From Treponema sp. (GTDB lineage: Bacteria; Spirochaetota; Spirochaetia; Treponematales; Breznakiellaceae), in the NCBI GenBank assembly GCA_031256115.1, contig JAIRRF010000221.1, forward strand, positions 1 to 5,243: a stretch of 5,243 bases of DNA, read 5' to 3'. The translations under genes and the position numbers were made by a program. Positions 4,127 through 5,243 of this stretch are shown in pieces; the stretch's first letter is position 1, and each line of letters starts with the position of its first letter. The notes under the pieces are model-generated. The model saw nothing but the letters and a program-made list of their open reading frames with translations. It was not told where the DNA came from and did no database searches.

Positions 4127-5243
4127 TTACATTAGTTTATGTTCTTTTGCGGCGGCAGTTAAGGCGCTGTTCCAGTAGTGGGTGGAAAGAAAGGACCGTT
4201 TAATATCGGCATCTTCAATGCGGCTTGCCCGTTTCTGGAGCCGTTTAAATGCAATACTAATTGCGGTATTCATATCTACTTCCTGGGCTCCGGTTTGTTT
4301 AAGAAGCTGGTAGTATGAATATAAATAAAAAGAACCGTTAGGATCCTTTTCCGGCAGATCATCCCGCATAATCCATTGCATTTCCCGTATTGCTTCCTCA
4401 CTGCCGCCGGTATAACCCGTCGGGTGAGCTTTAGCGATCCCGGATTGGAAATCCGCAGGTTCCCCTCCGGTTACTTCTGTCCGGTCTTCTTCTTTATTCA
4501 GGTAACAATGTGAAAGAACCCGGAGGGTGTTGATCATCCTGTTTTTAAGATTATGCAGAGGAAAAAGAAGCAATTCGCATTGATAAAACCCGCTTCTCCA
4601 ATCTGACTGCTCTATTAAAATCATGTCCTCGTCCATTTCTGAATTGTCCACTTTATTTATTAATTCCAAGACTTTTTTATATTTCCCTTCGATAAAAGCC
4701 GCTTCTGCCCTGAATAATTTGGCGTCGAAGCCTGCAAGTTTTACGGTTTCCGTCCTTGCTTTATGATCGATAAAAACTCCTGACCGGTAGATCCATGCAT
4801 TTACAGTATTGGTAAAGTCTTCCGTAATGGAACCGTAAGGACCGGATTTTAATTCTTCGAAGATATCCAGAGCTTTTTCGTATAGTCCGGTCTCAAAATA
4901 AAGCCTGCCTTTCAGAAAACGGCTCCGGTCTGCCCAGCCGGGCAGAACCGCATCCAGAGATGCTGTCCGGGCTTCTTCGGCCAGAGAAAGCGCTTTGGAA
5001 ATATTCCCAAAAATAAAATGGGCAACCGCCGCGTAGTAAGAAGAAATTCCCAGTTCCGCCGTATCATTGGATTTATGGGCGTTTTCCACTGCAAAGGAAA
5101 AATAATCTATGGCTTCCGAAAATAAATTATTGGTTAATTGCACCAGCGAAAAAAGACGGTAAATCCGGGCCAGCCCCCGGCCTGCATTTTCGTTTTGGGT
5201 AATAAGCATGGCTTCTTTAATGGATTCTTCCGCCGCGTGGGCA
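4127..5243 (-). CDS. TPR-repeat protein, C-terminal 371 residues (5' end outside window)
   Basis: The minus-strand frame is open to the window edge and stops at TAA (complement of 4127-4129). The ATG at 5207-5209 is internal, because the frame continues upstream without a stop through the peptide AHAAEESIKEA. Visible residues show several tetratricopeptide-like helical pairs at about 25-55, 67-93, 108-132 and 174-199, for example FLKGRLYFETGLYEKALDIF and AEAAFIEGKYKKVLELI. A charged, Gly/Pro-containing linker follows (ending near PTGYTGGSEE), then two more helical stretches and the end RASRIEDADIKRSFLSTHYW...KEHKLM. TPR arrays are protein-interaction scaffolds. The closing segment loosely resembles the ends of large TPR-bearing ATPase or cyclase-type regulators, so an N-terminal signalling domain outside the window is possible but unproven. 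Its end faces the hemerythrin gene. Confidence 0.85.
   Translation of the reverse strand, partial: AHAAEESIKEAMLITQNENAGRGLARIYRLFSLVQLTNNLFSEAIDYFSFAVENAHKSNDTAELGISSYYAAVAHFIFGNISKALSLAEEARTASLDAVLPGWADRSRFLKGRLYFETGLYEKALDIFEELKSGPYGSITEDFTNTVNAWIYRSGVFIDHKARTETVKLAGFDAKLFRAEAAFIEGKYKKVLELINKVDNSEMDEDMILIEQSDWRSGFYQCELLLFPLHNLKNRMINTLRVLSHCYLNKEEDRTEVTGGEPADFQSGIAKAHPTGYTGGSEEAIREMQWIMRDDLPEKDPNGSFYLYSYYQLLKQTGAQEVDMNTAISIAFKRLQKRASRIEDADIKRSFLSTHYWNSALTAAAKEHKLM

Overview
The window reads as an ordinary stretch of a bacterial chromosome, most likely from an anaerobic or microaerophilic spirochaete of the Treponema kind. That placement is an inference from gene style (FmdB-type zinc ribbon, YihY/BrkB with an extra C-terminal domain, a minimal 2[4Fe-4S] ferredoxin, LysM-M23 peptidase, bacteriohemerythrin, long TPR protein). 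No rRNA or other marker gene is present to prove it. No mobile element, CRISPR array, tRNA or rRNA was seen.

Layout. Positions 1-2262 hold a tightly packed plus-strand run: the tail of an unidentified gene (1-210), an FmdB-type zinc ribbon protein (215-568), a small protein with two zinc ribbons and a C-terminal membrane anchor (588-896), and a YihY/BrkB membrane protein fused to a cyclic-nucleotide-binding domain (910-2262). Gaps of 4, 19 and 13 bases and no visible internal promoter suggest one operon. A new unit begins at about 2289, where a sigma70-like promoter precedes a 56-residue ferredoxin (2347-2517). A secreted LysM-M23 peptidoglycan hydrolase follows; its signal peptide lies upstream of the first conventional start codon, so a CTG start at 2526 is proposed. 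A third unit has a strong promoter-like sequence (3485-3513) and a good ribosome binding site, and encodes a bacteriohemerythrin with a 17-histidine N-terminal tract (3553-4116). A TPR-rich protein on the minus strand (4127 to beyond the window end) converges on it with only 10 bases between the stop codons.

How the genes fit together. The first block concerns metal-binding small proteins and the envelope. The second pairs a low-potential electron carrier with a cell-wall hydrolase, probably by position rather than by shared function. The hemerythrin is an O2- or iron-binding protein, which suits an organism that must handle oxygen. The points most worth a second look are the BrkB-cNMP fusion, the histidine tract with its degenerate 9-codon repeat, the hidden start of the peptidase, and a TTCCGGAA palindrome next to both recognisable promoters. 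I found no clear evidence of a wholly new multi-gene system.
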